A stretch of DNA of 45,300 nucleotides from Helicobacteraceae bacterium. Its GTDB lineage: Bacteria; Campylobacterota; Campylobacteria; Campylobacterales; Sulfurimonadaceae. The stretch spans positions 1 through 45,300 of the forward strand of contig JALWGC010000005.1 of assembly GCA_027038835.1 (NCBI GenBank). The letters run 5' to 3'. The notes below the pieces were generated by a model. The model did no database searches. It worked only from the letters and a program-made list of their open reading frames with translations, and was not told where the DNA came from. Below are positions 21,208-29,435 of the stretch, piece after piece. How positions within the stretch are numbered: position 1 is the stretch's first letter; each line of letters opens with the position of its first letter. Both the position numbers and the translations under genes were made by a program.

Positions 21208-21893
21208 TGCATTTCCCCTTTCTTTGTGGCTTTAGCGAGTTGTTTCTCTTCAATGATTTCGTCGGGACATTGTACCGTTTTTAGCACTTCTAATTCCTTA
21301 TTTTCATCTTTTTTCAGCAAAAAATTCTCCTTTGCGATTTTCTTGAGTTCTCTCGATTCTATATAGTCTTTGAGTGAACTGCGGCTTACTCCAAGGAGTC
21401 GCGCCATTTCGCTCACGCTTTTGCCTTCTTCGATAAACCCCATGATCTCATCGAGATAGATGTCGAATTTCGACGAAGAAAGACTCCCTTTAGGACGTCC
21501 GACCCTTTTTTCTTTGGTTTGTAGAAACATCTGGCGAGCGTTATCGAGCAGTCCAAGGACGAACATCGCGCTGCTGTCTTTCGTGACGACGACCGATTTT
21601 TGTACGAGGTGTATCGTAAGGTCGTTTTTGAACAGACAGTTGAGGCTTTGTGTTATCTCTTCGATATTTTCGCCAAATACCCAGATATCCGCTACGACAA
21701 CGGTTTCTTCAGGGTGTGCGCGAAAAAACTGTGTCGCTTTGAGACGTCTTTGCTCTTTGTCGTTTCCACCAGCTTGTTCGATGAACTTCTCCGTTATCTC
21801 TACATCGTTTGCGTAAGCGTACGATTTGATAAGTTTGAGTTGATCGAAAGCGGAACCAAAATGTTTGTCGGGACGGATATAGGCTATAGCCAT
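21204..21893 (-). CDS. serine-recombinase-like DNA-binding protein without catalytic serine
   Basis: 229 residues from ATG 21893; the in-frame ATG at 21935 overlaps the -10 box and is unlikely to be transcribed. The N-terminus (MAIAYIRPDKHFGSAFDQLKLIKSYA) follows the resolvase/invertase fold (YxRVSTxxQ...Q...L), but the catalytic V-S is replaced by P-D. The C-terminal third has the recombinase arm RVGRPKGS and a helix-turn-helix (GKSVSEMARLLGVSRSSLKDYI). Without the nucleophilic serine it should not cut DNA; a repressor or activator role is more likely. Overlap with ccoG suggests control of oxidase assembly. Confidence 0.82.
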   Translation of the reverse strand: MAIAYIRPDKHFGSAFDQLKLIKSYAYANDVEITEKFIEQAGGNDKEQRRLKATQFFRAHPEETVVVADIWVFGENIEEITQSLNCLFKNDLTIHLVQKSVVVTKDSSAMFVLGLLDNARQMFLQTKEKRVGRPKGSLSSSKFDIYLDEIMGFIEEGKSVSEMARLLGVSRSSLKDYIESRELKKIAKENFLLKKDENKELEVLKTVQCPDEIIEEKQLAKATKKGEMQ

Positions 21894-21933
21894 AGTAACG
21901 ATAAAACTCCAGATTTGATTTATTTTCATCGTC

Positions 21934-21963
21934 ATTATAGCTACTTTTGACGAAGAAAGTCAA
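21934..21963 (-). promoter_or_regulatory. promoter of the regulator-ccoG operon
   Basis: On the minus strand TTGACT (21958-21963) and TATAAT (21934-21939) are 18 bases apart: one of the few promoters here with a good -35 box. The operator-like inverted repeat overlaps this -35. Confidence 0.72.
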
Positions 21964-21987
21964 TAAAACTCTCAACTTTTTCGTCAA
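21947..21987 (-). promoter_or_regulatory. inverted-repeat operator candidate overlapping the -35
   Basis: TTGACGAAGAAAGT (21947-21960) and ACTTTTTCGTCAA (21975-21987) are inverted copies differing by one extra base, with a 14-base centre. It covers the -35 region of the regulator-ccoG promoter. The size of the arms fits binding of a recombinase-type dimer, so autoregulation is a natural inference. Confidence 0.65.
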
Positions 21988-22027
21988 TTTGATAAAAATG
22001 TGTTTATTTGGAGAGAAAGGGGGATGA

Positions 22028-22048
22028 AAAAGGGAGCGCTCCTTTTTA
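22028..22048 (-). terminator. terminator of the flagellin gene
   Basis: A stem built on GGAGC/GCTCC with flanking A- and T-runs overlaps the stop codon, followed on the minus strand by CCCTTTTT. Confidence 0.65.
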
Positions 22049-22795
22049 TGCAAGTAGCGCATGCATCCTTTCTCGGTCGAGAGTGTTTTTATGAGCCTGT
22101 GCGAAAAGCGTACTTTGGGTAAGGAGGTCTTCATTTTTCATACTGTTTACGCTTTGGGCGATGTCGGTGTCGGCTATTTGGCTGTAAGCCGCAAGGGTGT
22201 TCACTCTGGCGACAAAAAGGTTGTTTGTGGCACTTGCAAAATCGTTTATCCCCGCTCCAACGCTTGAAACGGCGTCGCTTAGAGCTTCTCTAAAGGCTTT
22301 GAGTGCGTCGTTGTCGCCAAATGAGAGCTTGGAGGTGTCGAGATTCGGGATATCGACGTTAATCTCCCCTTTGCCTATGGAGGTGGTGAAACTTTTGCCA
22401 AAGAGGGGCTGGGAGTTGTACGAAGCGCTTTTTAGTGCGTCGTTTATCGCTTTTGTTTGCGCGTTGTATTCGCTTTGGAGCATCTTTTTTTGGTCGGTGT
22501 TCAAACTTGGGGAGGAGGCGCGCACGTTTATCTCTTCGAGTCGCGTCGCCATTTGCGATACGTTTTGGAGCACCCCGTCGGCTATTTGCAGCATCGCGAC
22601 ACTCTCGTTGGCGTTTTGAACCCCTTGCGATATCACGTTCGCATCGCTTAATAGAGCCTGTGCTATTTGCATCATGGCGGCATCGGAAATTTCGAGTTTT
22701 TTTCCATCGGCGATATTTTCGAGTTGTTTTTCGGTTTTTTGCTTGTGCAGCCCCATTTGGTGCAAAGCTGCGTTGTGTGAGCTTCCTACTTTCAT
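22046..22795 (-). CDS. flaC: short flagellin-family protein, FlaC-like
   Basis: 249 residues, the size I recall for Campylobacter FlaC. The N-terminal D0/D1 helices (HNAALHQMGLHKQKTEKQLENIADGKKLEISDAAMMQIAQALLSD) and C-terminal helix region (ASATNNLFVARVNTLAAYSQIADTDIAQSVNSMKNEDLLTQSTLFAQAHKNTL) follow flagellin, with only a short centre and no variable D2/D3 domains. FlaC in Campylobacter is secreted by the flagellar export system, is not a major filament protein, and binds host cells. SD is AAGGAGG. A TATAAT box (22825-22830, minus) suggests ordinary sigma-70 rather than sigma-28 expression. Confidence 0.82.
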   Translation of the reverse strand: MKVGSSHNAALHQMGLHKQKTEKQLENIADGKKLEISDAAMMQIAQALLSDANVISQGVQNANESVAMLQIADGVLQNVSQMATRLEEINVRASSPSLNTDQKKMLQSEYNAQTKAINDALKSASYNSQPLFGKSFTTSIGKGEINVDIPNLDTSKLSFGDNDALKAFREALSDAVSSVGAGINDFASATNNLFVARVNTLAAYSQIADTDIAQSVNSMKNEDLLTQSTLFAQAHKNTLDRERMHALLA

Positions 22796-22824
22796 CTCCG
22801 CCTCCTTGTTGTGGCTAATGATTG

Positions 22825-22830
22825 ATTATA
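22825..22830 (-). promoter_or_regulatory. -10 box for the FlaC-like gene
   Basis: TATAAT on the minus strand about 30 bases before the start codon. I see neither a sigma-28 (GCCGATAA) nor a sigma-54 (GG-N10-GC) motif. Confidence 0.5.
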
Positions 22831-22852
22831 AATCTTTTATGCTTAAAAAGAA

Positions 22853-24412
22853 TTAAGATTCGTAAACTACCACTTTGTTGCGACCGCTCTTTTTGGCTTC
22901 ATAGAGTGCCGTGTCGGCCTCTTTGACAAGCTCATCGAGCGATTTTTCGAAACTTCCGTCGGTAACGCCAATGCTGATGGTAAATTTCGGAAGAGGTTTT
23001 TCACTGAAGTTTTCGATCGCTTTTCGTAGTTTCTGTGCGACCTCTTTTGCCGCTTTTGCGGATGTGTCGTTGAGCACTATGACAAACTCTTCGCCGCCCC
23101 AGCGTGCTATTATATCGGACTCTCTAAGGTTGCTTTTCAAGATTTGCGCGAGTTTTTTTAGTACGATGTCCCCTATATCATGTCCATAGGTGTCGTTGAT
23201 TTTTTTGAAATGGTCTATATCTAAAAAGAGGAGGCTAAAAGGGGCTTTTTTCCTTTTGTGCGAGGTAAAGGCTGTTTTGTAACTCGTCTCGAAACCTCTA
23301 CGGTTGAGCAGGTTTGTCAACGGGTCGTAGTTGGAGCGTAAAATCAGCGCTTCTTTGGCATCTCTTTCGGTTTTGAGAAATAGAAACAGCAGTAGGACAA
23401 GTATAAAGTTGCTTACCATAGTCAAAAGGAGTGTCGTTGCATCGAAGTGTTTCGTTTGAGCGAAAAAATCGTTTCGTTCGAGTTTGACGATATAGCCGAC
23501 CGGTTTGTGGGCTATGTTTTTCAAAACTAAAAAAACGATGACGTAATTTTTTCTTTTTGTGCTGCATGGAAGCAAAAAGCTTTTATTGGCATCGAGTTTC
23601 TTTGCCGCGTGTTTTTGGAGTGTTTTTTCGATGGAGCGAAGTTCGTCGAGGAACATTCGTGTATCGGTATAGTGTTGTAAACTTGAAAACGCCTTTTTGT
23701 CCCAGAGGTAATCTTTGCTCAAGAGGGATTCGAGGTAATACTTACGATTTTCTTTCCAAACTTTTTGTTGTACGAGATTTTTCTTTATAAGCAGACCGTA
23801 AAAATTTTGCTTGTTTTGCTCGAGCGTTTTCGCTATGGCATCGATAGAAAAGGATATCTCGACCGTACCGACGAACTCCCCTTTGTAAAAAAGGGGATAG
23901 ACGTTTCGAAAACCGTTGAAGATTCTTCCCTCTTCGAAGCCTCTGGCGACTTTTTTCGTTTCGTTCACGAGGTCGATGGAGTAGCGTATCCCTTTTAGGG
24001 AGTCTCCAAAACTGTGCGGTTTGTGAAGCCGTAGAAAACTGACGCTTTTGGGTAGGTGGAATTGGAGTTGGCGGAGGCCGTATCGTTGTAAAGTTTTATA
24101 TTTTGGCAAGAGCTGTGTATAGAGCTCTTTTCGAGCGATGTTTCGAAGTTTGGGGTCGTTGGCTTGTGCCATTAGCGACAAAACGGAAGGTTGGTTTATC
24201 TGTAGGTCGAAGATGAGGTCGGCGCGTTTTTGCAACCCTTGCGAAACGGTATCGACAAGCAGTTTGTTTTGTGAAAGGCTTCGTTTTTCAAACGAGGCGA
24301 TCTTCTCGCTTTTGAGGTTGGAGAAGTACCAGTAAGCTCCCCCTTCCAATATGACCAAAAATATCAACGAGACGAGAAGATCGACCCTGTAACGCTTAAA
24401 AAACTTTTGCAT
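22853..24412 (-). CDS. membrane diguanylate cyclase (extracytoplasmic sensor + GGDEF)
   Basis: 519 residues. Membrane helices at about 12-32 and 330-350 enclose a roughly 300-residue extracytoplasmic sensor, probably a dCache-type domain (the VGTVEISFS segment fits a Cache fold). The GGDEF domain covers about 360-519: the active-site motif is GGEEF (439-443) in ARWGGEEFVIVL, and RESD just before it is a complete RxxD inhibitory site. It should make c-di-GMP from two GTP with product feedback. It follows the MFS gene by 28 bases, with no clear ribosome site. Confidence 0.92.
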   Translation of the reverse strand: MQKFFKRYRVDLLVSLIFLVILEGGAYWYFSNLKSEKIASFEKRSLSQNKLLVDTVSQGLQKRADLIFDLQINQPSVLSLMAQANDPKLRNIARKELYTQLLPKYKTLQRYGLRQLQFHLPKSVSFLRLHKPHSFGDSLKGIRYSIDLVNETKKVARGFEEGRIFNGFRNVYPLFYKGEFVGTVEISFSIDAIAKTLEQNKQNFYGLLIKKNLVQQKVWKENRKYYLESLLSKDYLWDKKAFSSLQHYTDTRMFLDELRSIEKTLQKHAAKKLDANKSFLLPCSTKRKNYVIVFLVLKNIAHKPVGYIVKLERNDFFAQTKHFDATTLLLTMVSNFILVLLLFLFLKTERDAKEALILRSNYDPLTNLLNRRGFETSYKTAFTSHKRKKAPFSLLFLDIDHFKKINDTYGHDIGDIVLKKLAQILKSNLRESDIIARWGGEEFVIVLNDTSAKAAKEVAQKLRKAIENFSEKPLPKFTISIGVTDGSFEKSLDELVKEADTALYEAKKSGRNKVVVYES

Positions 24413-24440
24413 AGAACATTTTACAACAAAACGGCTTAAA

Positions 24441-25758
24441 CTATTTTAGCAGTTCTTTGATTCGTTCTTCGTCTATAAGCCCCTCTTCGTATTTGACGAC
24501 GATGATCTTTTCGGTATGGTTGGTGTAGAAGTCGTTGATCCCTTCGAGCCCTTTGAGTTTTTCGAGTTTGTTGTGATCGAACTCCTCCATACTCAAAAAG
24601 AGGTTCGCACGCAAAGCTGGGTTACGCATACCGACAATCCAGACGATCCAAAAAACGCTCAAGATGATGACCGCTATGGCGACACCGGTTTCGTTAGCGA
24701 CTTGGTAGAGCCATCCACCGATAGCACCTCCAAGAAATATCCCTACATACGCAAACGTGTTCGCAACACCGAGCGCAGCGCCTTTTTGGTGTACTTTGGC
24801 GAATTTACTGACGAAGCTTTGCAAAAGCGGTTCGAACATGTTGAACCCGATGAAAAACGCGACCGCTCCGGCAGTAAAGAGGAAGAAACTGCTGCTAAAG
24901 CCCATGAGTGCGAAAGAGAGGATGATAAACACGACCGAGACGATGAACACCTGTTTCCCTTTGCCGTATTTTTCCCCAAATACCGCTGCGGGCCCCATAG
25001 CTAAAATACCGAAGACAACCGCCGGCAGATAGACTTTCCAGTACTCCGTTTCCGCCATACCGAACTTGTTTTTCAAAAGGATCGGAATGAGGAAGAACGC
25101 TATCGCCATCGTAGAGCTGTGAAACAAGAACGTGATGTACATGCGAACCAAGTCTTTGTCTTTGAACACCTCTTTGATTTTGGCTTCCTCTTCGGAGTAG
25201 TGGTGCACGATTTTTGGAGGTTCGGGTACGGCGGTAAAAAGGATGACAAGTGCAAAGAGCGCAAGAGCCGCCGTGAGCCAAAAGAGGGTCGAAACACTGT
25301 AGATACCCGCTATCGTCGGACCGATAATCATCGCCGCGGCGAAAGATAGCGCTATGACCATCCCCATGATAGCCATCGAGTGCGCGCGCTCGTCTTCGCG
25401 TACTTGATCCGCTATCATCGCGGTTACAACGCTTCCTATCGCTCCTGCACCTTGGAGAAAACGCCCGATAAGTAGCGTGTAGATGTCGGTTGCCAAAGCC
25501 GCGACGACAGAACCCGCCGCGAACATCAAAAGCCCGATAAGCAGCGTTTTTTTACGACCTATCTTGTCGCTTAGAACTCCGAATGGAACTTGAAACACCG
25601 CTTGGGTTAGAGCGTACCCGCCAAGAGCGATACCCGCTAAAAACGCGTTCCCTCCGGGCATCTCCTTCGCGTACTCCGAAAGTACCGACAAGACAATGAA
25701 AAGCCCGAAAAATCGTAACGCCACTATGAGTGAAAGGGGCAAAACTTTTTTAATCATA
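24441..25758 (-). CDS. MFS transporter with a small C-terminal cytoplasmic domain
   Basis: 439 residues from ATG 25758, which has AAAGGA upstream; the longer in-frame extension to 25991 crosses the promoter region and rdgB and is rejected. Twelve helices of the drug/sugar MFS type, with the loop 2-3 motif GVLSDKIGRKKTLLIG and GRFLQGAGAIGSVV. An extra domain of about 65 residues at the C-terminus (EFDHNKLEKLKGLEGI...KIIVVKYEEGLIDEERIKELL) looks like a small alpha/beta fold. Substrate unknown. Divergent from rdgB. Confidence 0.88.
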
Positions 25759-25856
25759 AAAATCCTTTTATGGTAAAATGCTATTGCAATTATATGGCAG
25801 TAGCGATTTAAAAACGTGCAAATAAGTAAATAGAATAAAAATTTTAAGGAAAAGTT

Positions 25857-26453
25857 TTGAAAATAGTGTTGGCGACGGGAAACAAAGGGAAGGTAAGAGA
25901 GATTAGGGAATATTGCCAAGAGTACGAAGTGGTACCATATACGGAGCTGATAGAGGCGTTTGAGATAGTCGAAGATGCGGCGACGTTTCAAGAAAACGCC
26001 ATCATCAAGGCAAAAGCGGTGTACGACGCGCTGGGGAGAGAAGATGTCGTCGTGCTGGCGGACGATAGCGGCATAAGTGTCGATGCATTAGGCGGCGAAC
26101 CGGGGATTTACAGCGCGAGATACGCCGGCAAGGATGCAAGTGATGGGGAAAACCTCCAAAAACTTGTCGATGAGTTGAAAAAAAAAGCTCTTGAAGGCTC
26201 GAAGGCTCACTACACCGCCGCTATGGCGATAGTGAGTCGCCACGGCATACAAACGGTGCATGGATGGATGTACGGCGATGTTGTCACCACCCCAAGAGGT
26301 CTAAACGGCTTTGGGTACGACCCTATATTCATACCCGAGGGGTTTGACAAAACGTTGGGGGAACTTCGAAGCGATGTCAAAAAAGAGCTATCACACCGCT
26401 CCAAAGCGCTCTATTTGGCAAAAATCGTCATAAGCAACCTTCCCAAACGGTAA
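25857..26453 (+). CDS. rdgB: XTP/dITP pyrophosphatase RdgB (HAM1)
   Basis: 198 residues from TTG 25857 with AAGGAAAAG upstream. HAM1 signatures: [37 protein letters not shown] and [18 protein letters not shown] near the end. It hydrolyses non-canonical purine nucleoside triphosphates (dITP, XTP) so they are not built into DNA. It diverges from the MFS gene. Confidence 0.96.
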   Translation: MKIVLATGNKGKVREIREYCQEYEVVPYTELIEAFEIVEDAATFQENAIIKAKAVYDALGREDVVVLADDSGISVDALGGEPGIYSARYAGKDASDGENLQKLVDELKKKALEGSKAHYTAAMAIVSRHGIQTVHGWMYGDVVTTPRGLNGFGYDPIFIPEGFDKTLGELRSDVKKELSHRSKALYLAKIVISNLPKR

Positions 26454-26467
26454 AACAAGAGTTAAGT

Positions 26468-26473
26468 TATAAT
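26468..26473 (+). promoter_or_regulatory. -10 box immediately before the ATPase gene
   Basis: TATAAT ends 5 bases before the ATG at 26479, so transcription would begin at or within the start codon. No ribosome site is visible. Confidence 0.5.
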
Positions 26474-26478
26474 GCCTT

Positions 26479-27543
26479 ATGGAGATTTTACTACAAGAGC
26501 TGTATAGAAGCGATATCCATCTGGAGCGTTACCATGATAGAAAACTCACGCTCGATGCGCAAAGCTACCAGATTTACGGCATAACCCAAAGCGGTAAAAC
26601 GAAGCTGGTCAAGAACTACCTAAGCGGCTTGAAAAAAAACAGCTACCTTTACATAGACTGTGATGATGAGCGTTTTGGGGTGGCGGAGCTTAACGGGCAT
26701 CTAAAAAAGTTCTGCTACGACAACAAGATAGAAACACTCGTTCTTGACAACTATGTAGAGGAGATAGAAATCCCCAATGTTTCGCAACTTATCCTTTTGC
26801 CAAAAGAGCGCTTGAAAAACGATTTTTTGGAAACGCTTTGGGTGATGCCGCTTGATTACGAAGAGTTTTTGGCGTATGAGCACAAGTTCGATTCCACCGC
26901 ACTCAACCACTATCTGCAACTTGGCGGCTTGCCGGCGATGCACCGCCTTGCACAAGAGGAGCGGGTCGTGTTTTTGCAGCAAAAACTGCGTCTATGTCTA
27001 AGCGATATCGAGTTCGATATGCTCAAATTCATCGCCAAATATTGCGCGAGCGAGCTTTCTGCATATACCATATACGAACGGCTCAAGCAAACACGAAAGA
27101 TTTCCAAAGACAAAACTTACGCCGCATACAAGTCCCTTTTGGAGAAGCGTTATTTTTTGGAACTGCCCAAATACGAGCACCCAAAAGCGATCAAGCGTCT
27201 TTACCTTGGCGATATCTTTCTAAAAACCGCACTTTCACTTGACAAACACTTCACGCGCCTTTTTGAAAATATGGTTTTTTTGGAGCTTTATAGAAGGGAA
27301 GAGGAGGTGTTTTATGTCGAGGGGGTGGATTTTTTCGTGCCACAAGCCCATGAGATAATCTTCGCCAAGCCGTTTGCGGACGAGCGGGTACTTTTTAAAA
27401 AGCTCGAATCGCTCGAATCGTTTCTCGTTTCGAACAACATACTGAAAGTGACGGCGGTAACGATGAGCAAAGAGGTGGAGCTCTCCCATCCGTTTTCGAA
27501 AGTGGAGATGGTACCGTTTGATATTTGGGCTTTGGGGGAGTGA
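26479..27543 (+). CDS. AAA-type ATPase (AAA_14/DUF4143-like)
   Basis: 354 residues. Walker A is GITQSGKTKLV (about residues 35-45), Walker B TLVLDNY (about 89-95), then LLPKERLKNDF and PLDYEEFLAY, typical of the AAA_14 group. The second half has a winged-helix-like segment (SAYTIYERLKQTRKISKDKTYAAYKSLLEKRYFLELPKY) and a divergent DUF4143-type nuclease-like fold. Proteins of this family are widespread with unknown function. The start codon is only 6 bases from a -10 box, suggesting a leaderless message. Confidence 0.82.
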   Translation: MEILLQELYRSDIHLERYHDRKLTLDAQSYQIYGITQSGKTKLVKNYLSGLKKNSYLYIDCDDERFGVAELNGHLKKFCYDNKIETLVLDNYVEEIEIPNVSQLILLPKERLKNDFLETLWVMPLDYEEFLAYEHKFDSTALNHYLQLGGLPAMHRLAQEERVVFLQQKLRLCLSDIEFDMLKFIAKYCASELSAYTIYERLKQTRKISKDKTYAAYKSLLEKRYFLELPKYEHPKAIKRLYLGDIFLKTALSLDKHFTRLFENMVFLELYRREEEVFYVEGVDFFVPQAHEIIFAKPFADERVLFKKLESLESFLVSNNILKVTAVTMSKEVELSHPFSKVEMVPFDIWALGE

Positions 27544-27553
27544 AAAAGAAGCG

Positions 27554-27576
27554 ATAGCCCCAAGGGGAGGGACTAT
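27554..27576 (-). terminator. terminator between convergent ATPase and OmpA genes
   Basis: ATAGTCCC and GGGGCTAT (minus strand) pair with one wobble around a TCCCCTT loop, overlapping the last codon of the OmpA gene; CTTCTTTTTC follows. Confidence 0.6.
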
Positions 27577-28772
27577 TTTCTAATGAGTTCCGCTTCGATA
27601 CGTCTGTTTTGCGCTCTACCTTCTGCGGTAGCGTTGTCGGCGATCGGGTTGGCTTCTCCTCTACCTTCCGCGCTTACTCTTGAAGGCTCTACACCTTTTT
27701 CGATAAGAAGTTTTCTAACCGCGTCGGCTCTTCTTTGAGAAAGTTTTTTGTTGAAGCTTGCGCTTCCTTTGCTGTCTGTGTAACCGACGATTTTGATGCT
27801 GTAGTTCTTGTTGAGGTTCAAGAAATTCGCCATTTTATCGACATTAACCATAGAAGCGCTATCAACTTTTGCCGAAGCGTTTTCGAAGTTGATGTGGAGG
27901 TTGATTTCATGTGGACAACCGTCGCTGTTGACTTCTTGCCCTTTTGGTGTGTTTGCACACTTGTCTTGTGAATCGACGACACCATCACCGTCGCTATCGA
28001 GTGTACACCCTTTTGCATCTACCGCTACGCCTGCAGGAGTGTTGGGGCATTTGTCGATGAAATCGACCACGCCGTCTTTGTCGCTGTCAAATTCACAACC
28101 GTTTGCATCGACTTTCGCCCCTGCATTGGAAAGAGGACATTTGTCTTTTGCGTTAGGTACACCGTCTTTGTCGTCGTCAAGCACTACAGGTACGGCTGCG
28201 ACTGCTGCAGTTTCTTCGACTTTTTCTTCTTTGACCGGTACTTCCTCGACTTGTCGCGCGCTCGCACCAAAAGCGATGTTGAGCCCCGCAAGTGCTACAA
28301 GGTTGTTGTCCCATCTGAAGTTGTTGAATTTCGCCATGTAGATAGCTTCGAGTTTGAGCGCTATCATGTCGGTAAACGGAATCTTCGCTCCTACGCCGAC
28401 ATCACCGAAAAGGCTGTTGGTGTTACCGGATTTGTTGTCGGAGAGATTTTCATACCCTACACCGAATTTCGCCATCGGGATGATAGCACCTTTTTTGTCG
28501 TACTCGTACACTCCGTTAAGTGCTACACGCCAAACGTCCGTGTCTCCCGTGTAGCCGTCTTCGTAATCAGGTTTTGCGTACAAAACGCTAAGTTCCGGTT
28601 TGATTGCCGAATCGACACCGTTGTATTGTGCTTCAAGACCGTAAGTGAGGTAGTTTTCGAGGTTGATGTTCCCTTCCGCTATGTCGTACCCTACAACAGG
28701 TGTGAGTTCGTAGTTGTAATCGCTTCCGAAAAGGGAAGCAGCTACCAAGAGCGATGCCGCAATTTTCTTCAT
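27573..28772 (-). CDS. OmpA-family outer-membrane protein with three TSP3 repeats
   Basis: 399 residues from ATG 28772 (AAGGA upstream; the in-frame ATG at 28787 precedes the ribosome site). Signal peptide KKIAASLLVAASLFGS, then an N-terminal 8-stranded barrel (about 20-190), a Val/Glu-rich hinge, three thrombospondin type 3 calcium repeats (DDDKDGVPNAKDKCP, DSDKDGVVDFIDKCP, DSDGDGVVDSQDKC), and a C-terminal OmpA peptidoglycan-binding domain with GYTDSKGSASFNKKLSQRRADAV. It anchors the outer membrane to the wall, like Campylobacter CadF. Its single gene is probably highly expressed. Confidence 0.94.
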   Translation of the reverse strand: MKKIAASLLVAASLFGSDYNYELTPVVGYDIAEGNINLENYLTYGLEAQYNGVDSAIKPELSVLYAKPDYEDGYTGDTDVWRVALNGVYEYDKKGAIIPMAKFGVGYENLSDNKSGNTNSLFGDVGVGAKIPFTDMIALKLEAIYMAKFNNFRWDNNLVALAGLNIAFGASARQVEEVPVKEEKVEETAAVAAVPVVLDDDKDGVPNAKDKCPLSNAGAKVDANGCEFDSDKDGVVDFIDKCPNTPAGVAVDAKGCTLDSDGDGVVDSQDKCANTPKGQEVNSDGCPHEINLHINFENASAKVDSASMVNVDKMANFLNLNKNYSIKIVGYTDSKGSASFNKKLSQRRADAVRKLLIEKGVEPSRVSAEGRGEANPIADNATAEGRAQNRRIEAELIRK

Positions 28773-28801
28773 TTTGTGTCCTTCCATGAAATTTGTTTGG
28801 T

Positions 28802-28807
28802 ATTATA
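28802..28807 (-). promoter_or_regulatory. -10 box for the OmpA gene
   Basis: TATAAT on the minus strand, giving a leader of about 20 bases. A plus-strand TATAAT at 28817-28822 nearby would serve rnhB, so the two promoters are back to back. Confidence 0.6.
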
Positions 28808-28847
28808 CAGTAAAATTATAATAAATCAAGTAATAAAGTGAAAAAAA

Positions 28848-29405
28848 ATGGTACTGTGTGGTATTGACGAAGCGGGTAGAGGTCCGATAGCGGGGGATTT
28901 GGTCGTAGCTGGATGCGTGCTTTTGGAAAATCTGGAAGAACTGGACGATTCGAAAAAACTTTCAGCCAAAAAAAGGGAGGAGTTGTATGAAAAAATCGTT
29001 CGCTCCTCCCGATTTCATATTGTCAAACATTCCCCAAAACAGATAGACGAGCTTGGGCTTTCGCGGTGTATGAGAAACTCTTTGGAAGAGATTATGGAGG
29101 TTTTGAAAGCCCAAAGGTATCTTTTTGACGGCAATACGACTTTTGGAGTGAAAAATCTCGAAACGATGGTAAAAGCGGATGGGAAAGTCAAAGAGGTGAG
29201 TGCTGCGAGCATTTTGGCGAAAGTAACGCGTGATAGAGATATGATAGCGGCGTCGAAACTCTATCCGCAGTACGAGTTCCAAAACCACAAAGGGTACATA
29301 ACCAAACGCCATATAGAGCTTATCAAGCGGCACGGTTACTGCGACTTGCATCGCAGAAGCTACCGCATCAAAGCGCTTGAAGCGACGAGTGCGAATATCA
29401 CATAA
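28848..29405 (+). CDS. rnhB: ribonuclease HII
   Basis: 185 residues. GIDEAGRGPIAGDLVVAG holds the first acidic catalytic residues; DDSKKLSAKKREEL and KADGKVKEVSAASILAKVTRDRDM follow, with YPQYEFQNHKGYITKRH near the end. It removes ribonucleotides and RNA primers from RNA-DNA hybrids. No clear SD site precedes the ATG (run of A's). Confidence 0.95.
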   Translation: MVLCGIDEAGRGPIAGDLVVAGCVLLENLEELDDSKKLSAKKREELYEKIVRSSRFHIVKHSPKQIDELGLSRCMRNSLEEIMEVLKAQRYLFDGNTTFGVKNLETMVKADGKVKEVSAASILAKVTRDRDMIAASKLYPQYEFQNHKGYITKRHIELIKRHGYCDLHRRSYRIKALEATSANIT

Positions 29406-29412
29406 AAAGGGA

Positions 29413-29435
29413 AAAGAGCCGCTAAGCGGCGGCTT
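29413..29435. terminator. GC-rich hairpin between convergent rnhB and the moa/moe operon
   Basis: GCCGC-TAA-GCGGC, with flanking A/T runs on both sides, sits between two convergent stops and overlaps the last codons of the minus-strand gene. It could end transcription in either direction. Confidence 0.5.

Noticed and set aside
21894-21935. Upstream ATG of the recombinase-like gene
   Set aside because: It overlaps the TATAAT of its own promoter, and the fold begins at MAIAYIRP.
24441-25991. MFS gene starting at 25991
   Set aside because: The extra 77 residues cross the rdgB start and promoter region; ATG 25758 has AAAGGA and begins at the first helix.
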